Assembly: GCA_036583965.1 (NCBI GenBank)
Contig: JAZBQD010000027.1
Location: forward strand, 5,040,187-5,104,186
Direction of reading: 5' to 3'
Source of the DNA: Prunella strophiata
Taxonomy: Eukaryota; Chordata; Aves; Passeriformes; Prunellidae
DNA length: 64,000 nt
The notes under the pieces were generated by a model that saw only the letters and a program-made list of their open reading frames with translations, was not told the origin of the DNA and made no database searches. Positions 50,501 to 56,700 of the stretch are shown piece by piece; within the stretch, counting starts at the first letter, position 1, and each line of letters starts with the position of its first letter. The position numbers were made by a program, and so were the translations under genes.

Positions 50501-53500
50501 AATTCCTTTGTGCAGCAAAGGTGTCTGTTCAAAAATTATCTTGGGAGCTTGTTTTTTTTTTTTTTGCTATCAGCAGTGATGCTCCTGTAGGTCTAATTAG
50601 CAGAAAGAGCAGGATAGTCAGGAAGCAGGATGTAACAGCTTGCTCTGGGTTTGTGCTTGCTGGATTTGAGACTTGAATCTTTGCTAACTGATGCTTAGAC
50701 AGCTGAGATGTAGCTGAGAAAAACCCAGAAGGGGCTAATGGAGGACCCCCATGGCTGGAAGAGCCTTCCACCCAGGGCACTGATGGATAATCTAACAAGG
50801 TTTTAATTCACTGCACCTCCTCATGGGTCAGTTTTAACAGGACCCCATCCTGCAGTGGTTCTTGGCTCATCCCAAGCAGGTGAGCACAGTGAGCTGGGCA
50901 GGCAGGAGAGGCAGAGAGGACTGGTTTGAGGAGGCTGTTCCTACAGCAGGATCAAGCATCCAGGAGTGGGTAAAGTTAATTAGAAGGATTTCATTTTTTT
51001 CCCCCAAACACCACATAAAAAACACACGTTTGTACCTAGGCAGAGCTCAGCGAGGTTATGGTCACATCCTGAGGGACAAGAGGAATAAATAGGCAGGCAG
51101 GAAGGTCAGGCAGCAGAAGTGTAAATATCCACCTCTGCAACCCTCCTGGTTTATCTTCCTCCTGCTGCCAGCTTCTAGCCTGCAAAAACTTGGGATTGGG
51201 CTGATTCTGCCTCAGCACAGCCATGTGCACCCAGGGCCTGTGCTGTGCTCCAGCACTGGGATCCTCGGTGTTGGCATCCAGTGTAGCAAAGCTGTTTACA
51301 CTTTGCTTCCCTCAGGCAGACAACATCTGCATTTTTCTTCCCCTTTTTCTGTTTGGAGTAGCCTTTGAAGCTTAAATAGCAGCATTGCCTGAGTGGAATG
51401 TGAGTTTGGGGAGGGGGCCTTGCTCTGCTGCACATGGAGCACCTCCCCTCCACAGCCAGTGAATCACTGCCTGGTTTGGCCCTGGTGCTGTGTGTCACCA
51501 GGGTGCCATGCTGCTCGTCACCTTTCCCTGCTGGATTTGGCACCACTGCCCCTCTCAGCCCAGGTTTTCCCCTGCTTTCCTAAAATACAGCAGCATTTGG
51601 CCTGGGGGGAGGGGGAAACGCCTTGTTTGGGGTTTAGAGAGGGTTTGCAGAAGGATGAGGGAGGCAAAGACCTGGAGGCTGTAGCAGTGGGATGCAGGGG
51701 GATGCAGGATTTGGTTTTTAATCTTGCTGCCTTGCTTTCACAGCCCCCGGGTGCTGTTCCCGGTACACAGCCATTGCTGCCCAATTCCATGGATCCCACG
51801 CGACAGCAAGGTAAACCCAGCAGAGGAGGGTCGATGTTGTTAATTAGCTGTTAATTTGGGAGCCAGAGTGGCTGTGGTAACACCCTGCTTTCCTCCCAAC
51901 AGGGCACCCTAACATGGGCGGCCCCATGCAAAGGATGAATCCTCCACGAGGGATGGGCCCCATGGGTCCCGGTCCGCAGGTAAGCCCGGAGCCAGAGCAC
52001 ATCCTACAAACCTTGGGAACACCCTCCTGGGGCTGGAGGGCTGGGAGTTCCCCCCACACCCTGTCCCCCCATTAGTGTTAATGTGTTTTACATTAGTCTC
52101 GCATCTGGAAATCCCTCCTTTTAACAGGAGTGAGGTCTTCAGAGCTCATTAAGGGTATTAGAGCCTCCCTCCTGCCCTTCTGTCAGAGGGGATGGCACTT
52201 AGCTCTGCTCTGGAGCAGCCTTTGAGTGCATTACACTGCCTGCCTGGGAAACAGTTACAGCCCTAACTGCAGGAAAGGGAAGGGAGGCTTGCATTTGAAA
52301 TTAATAAATAAAAAGAAATGGCAAAGATCCCTTTAGCAAAGGGAATAAGGCTTTCCCCTGCGAGGTTCCCCTCCACCTGCCCTTCCTGCTGCCTGCTTGA
52401 GCTCCCTATTTCAGGAAAGGGGAGTAAACTTGAAATTAAGCAGATCTGGGTTAATATATGCTGTCGTTTCGTTGATTCACTTTATGGAGTGGCTTGTTGT
52501 TGACTCACTCCTGTTTGTTCCTTCTACGAAACTTCAAAACCAGATTACCATATTTTGGTTGGAGGTTTATCCTCTCTGCATCGTCGCCTACGTGGAGTTT
52601 GTAGCGCGAGGATCAGAGTCTGTCAGGAGATGAGCGGGTGCGCTGGAGTTTTGTTTTGTTTTTCCCCTGGAGACTGTTGAGATAAGTGAATGTTGTGTAA
52701 AGAGGGAGTTGTGTCATGTCTTTAGCACCAACCTGAGGATGCTACTCAGGGGCTGCTCGGCCACGTCCACGGGCACCCAAATCCATGCTAGGGCAGGGGA
52801 CAGAAAACCTGCATGAGCATCGTTTCACAGGCAAGCCCTCCCGTAGCGCTGCTGCTGTGCTTGAAATCCTCCTTTCCTGGAGGATTACACCCAAAAAGAA
52901 GGAAAAAAACCCAAAAAAAACAAAGGCATTTGCAAGCGTGGCCTGCGCCAAGGCGAGCGGCGGCGGCTTGCCCGGGGGAGGCTGCTTCCCACTTCCAGAG
53001 CTCGCCGCGAAACTTGGAAGCGGCGAGCGCGCGCTGAGCGCCGCGTGGGATGGCGGCGGCTCCGGGAGCCGGCAGGAGTTGTGAAATGTTCAGAGCTTTA
53101 TTTTTGACTCCACCATTCCCTGTGTATGTACATCAGGGAGAGGTTTTTTAAGAGGCAGCTTTTCCCTGGAGAAGCGCTGGGCTTCCCAATCTGGCGCCCG
53201 CGGGCGCTGCCTCCCTGCAGCCATCCAGGAATCGGCGCCTGCGCAGGCAGCCACCAAAAATACCCACCCAGACCCAGCAGCCCCTCACACCTTGTGTGCC
53301 CTGGGCTTGTTTTCCTTCAAGCTTTGCATTGGGGCCTTCCTAAATACTTCTCAAACGATTCCAGAGGGCTTCAGAACATCCAGCCAGGACATCCTGGAGT
53401 CCTGACAGCAGCTCCTTATTACACAGCAGTGATGAATCATCCCTTTCAGCTGATTGCTGCTGCCTTTTTCCCTTTAAGAGTCCCATTTGTAGCTCTGCAG

Positions 53501-53698
53501 AAGCCAGGACAGGGTTTGCCAGCACCAATATGAAGAGGTGTGTTAAAACAGCTCTCTGGGTTTTGGTGGTGCCTTGCCCAGGTCGCTCGGCACAGCTGCG
53601 TTCCCTCCTCACCCTCCCTGAGCATCTTTCAGCTGGCTTCGTTTTCCAGCCTTTCAGCTCCAATTAAAAACGCTGAGCCCTTTTTTCTTTTTTTCTTT

Positions 53699-53729
<31 letters not shown>

Positions 53730-56700
53730 TTTCTTTTTTTTAAACAAGGGGCTTGATGCTGCCATTCAGTGTAAATGGTTGAAATTTCTATCAATTAGGG
53801 ACTTGCTGGTAATTTGTTTGGGGAAAACCCTTTTCTGCCTCTTCAAAACAAACTTTGGTGATGCCCTCAGCAGTGCACCATGCACTGGTGCATCCGTAAA
53901 TCCAGGTAAAAATTGACAACACTAAAGTATTGTACTTAAAATCCAGTTTGGAGCACTCTGAGGGGCTGTGGTGTAGGAAGTGGCCAACCATCCCTCCTCC
54001 TGCTGTAGCAGTGATTTCTTTAAATGGCAGAAACACAGTCCAAAAAGATGCAATACAGAAGAGAGGGAGGTGGGAGGGGAAGAGTGGCAACGCGACCTAA
54101 ATCCGGCTGCACGTCGCCTGGAGGGCACACGGAGCAAAGCACAGACCAAATGGAGCACAGCATTCGGGGGATTCCTCTTCCTCCACTGCCTTGGGCTTGG
54201 CTTTGTACTAGAGCTGGTTTTAGGAGATGAGGGATGCAGATCTGAGGCTCCCAGTCCCAGCTGGAGGCTAAGCCAGGGAGGAGCAAGGCAGGAGAGGGGG
54301 CCCAGGGGGCTGCCTGCCCTCGCCCGCTCCCCGCGGCTGCAGATCTGCTCCGGGGGATGGAGCAGAGAGCTGGGGAGCAGCAGAAAAACAAGCCTGGCTT
54401 GGTATTCCCTACTCCAGCAGTCATCCAGGGAGCAAGGAGTGCTCCATCTCGGGGGGAGCTCATGCAGCCTTTCCTCATCCTTACACTGCAGCAGGAACCT
54501 TCCAAGTGGTGCTTTTTCTCCTCCTCCTGCCCCTGTTTCCTCCTGCACAAAGGGAAAAATCCAAAAGGCTGTTGCTGGCGCTGGGGGCTGTGAACAGAAT
54601 TATCTTGTGGAGCTGGGAGGGGGATGTTTTTCCCTCCACAGAGAGCAGGGAGGGGGAACTTCGGGGCTCAGCCTGGCTCCCATCCATATTCAGCTGCCTG
54701 GGTTTTTTTTTTTTTTTATAAACACAATTGCCTCTTATGTTCATCGCCATTAATTTTTTTTTTTTTTAAAGCTCATTTTTGCACACAGACCCTCTTGTCT
54801 TTTGTTTGTTTATTGGCTTTTTTTTCCCCTTCCTCTTGTCTCCCTGGTGTCCCTGCCCGTTACGGTAGACTGACCCTTGGTTATCGTTGCAGAACTACGG
54901 CAGCGGCATGAGACCTCCACCCAACTCCCTAGGTCCTGGCATGCCTGGAATTAACATGTAAGGCAATCCCCACAGAATCTGGGAGGTTTCACCACTGACT
55001 CAGGGCTGTCTGCAGAAAAACACAACATTTATTTTTCCCCTGTTTAATTTTGTCCCCAGGGGGCCGGGCGCTGGTAGACCGTGGCCGAACCCCAGCAGTG
55101 CTAACTCAGTGAGTACCTTGGGTTGCTTGGGAGGGGTCCTGCAAATTGGGATCATTCCCCATTAGCTGAGCTCTGCTAATGAGAGGGGGTTCTCCAGCCT
55201 TTTGCTTAGGCTGCTGGGACTCCCATCCTGGCCAGGCTGAACCTGTCTCTCTTGTCCCTACAGATCCCATATTCTTCTTCATCGCCTGGTACATACGTGG
55301 TGAGTCCCCCTGCCCCTGCTGTCTGTCCTTTCATCAGGAGTTCATGTGGTTTGGGAGGGCAGTCAGTGCCATGGGAGGTGGCACAGGGCTGGGTTTGGGG
55401 GTTGGGAGTGGGGGGAGGTGTTTGGAAATGTGGGAGGGTGGGCAGTGCTCATGTTTGCACGTCTGACACCGGCTTTGTTTCCACAGGGTCCGCCCGGCGG
55501 CGGTGGCCCTCCAGGGACACCCATCATGCCCAGTCCTGCAGGTACGAGCCCTCTGAGACCCCTCTCTCTCCAGGGCCATCCCTGCCCTGTTGGTAGTGAG
55601 CAATTTTTGTGGCTTTTGGCTTTCTGGGAAGTGAGTGGCATGGGCTTCTTGACTTCAACATTGCATTTGAGGATGTTCCTACATCCCCCTGTGGTTTTGA
55701 ATGCTGTGGGGCTCAGGAAGGTGAGGAATTACCTCCCCACCCTTCCCAGCCAGGAGTTGAATTATTTTTCACAGTTGAATTTCTGTGATTAAAAACTTTG
55801 TGGATCTTCATTAAATACAAATTAGCCAGAAAATGGTGGTAGTTAGAGGGAATTTTGGGTGATAAAATACAAAAGAATGAGTTCAAGTGGCATGAGTTTG
55901 TTTTAATTAAGAAATGAATTAATCACCCGACTTACTGGGCTTCACTGTTCCACAGATTCAACAAATTCAAGTGACAACATCTACACAATGATTAATCCAG
56001 TACCGCCCGCAGGCAGTCGATCGAATGTAAGTCTGCTTTCTAATAATTTACATATCAGATACCATAACAAATCATAATTAACTTCATCAGTTGAGAGTAA
56101 AGCAGTTTAATTGATTTCAGCCATTTGTTACAAAACAGAAATAAAACAAACCATCAAAAAGCGATTAACTCTTGGGCGACTTTGTTAATTTTTTATGCTT
56201 ATTAAGAGAGCAGCAGTCCTGCTGCTCTGGCCAAGGTGCTGGGTTTTGTGAGGATATGGGCAACCTTAAATCCTGTGGAATGCTGGTTGGAATGCTGTGC
56301 TGCAGCTCTGGGTCAGCCATCCAGCCAAATTTCATGGGTGAACCCAGAGGACCATGAGCCCTGCAGCCTCGGAGGGTGATACAGCCCCAGGTTGTGCCAG
56401 GGGAGGTTTAGATTGGATATTCAAAATTTTTTTTTTTCATTGAAAGGGTTGCCAAGCATTGGAGTGTGCTGCCCAGGGCAGTGGTGGAGTCACCACCCCT
56501 GCAAGTGTCCAAGAAATGTGTGGATCTGGCACTTCAGGGTATGGTTTAGTGAGGGTGCTGAGTTGACTGTTGGACTTGGTGATCTCAAAGGACTTCTTCA
56601 GCCTCAACAATTCAGTGATTCTGTGATGCCTTCCCTCCTTGCCCTGCTCCAGAGGGATGGCTGGGGCAGGGACAGTCCTCAGGAGCCACCGTGGCAGCTG

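Larger units (their letters stand above)
51980..54892 (+). other. intron 9: CpG cluster and pyrimidine tract
   Basis: The 2.9-kb intron holds a CpG-rich cluster at about 52,930-53,080 and a (CT6-8)n pyrimidine tract at about 53,676-53,743, both listed separately. A T run lies at 54,703-54,718 and another near 54,757. No additional exon is supported. Confidence 0.7.
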
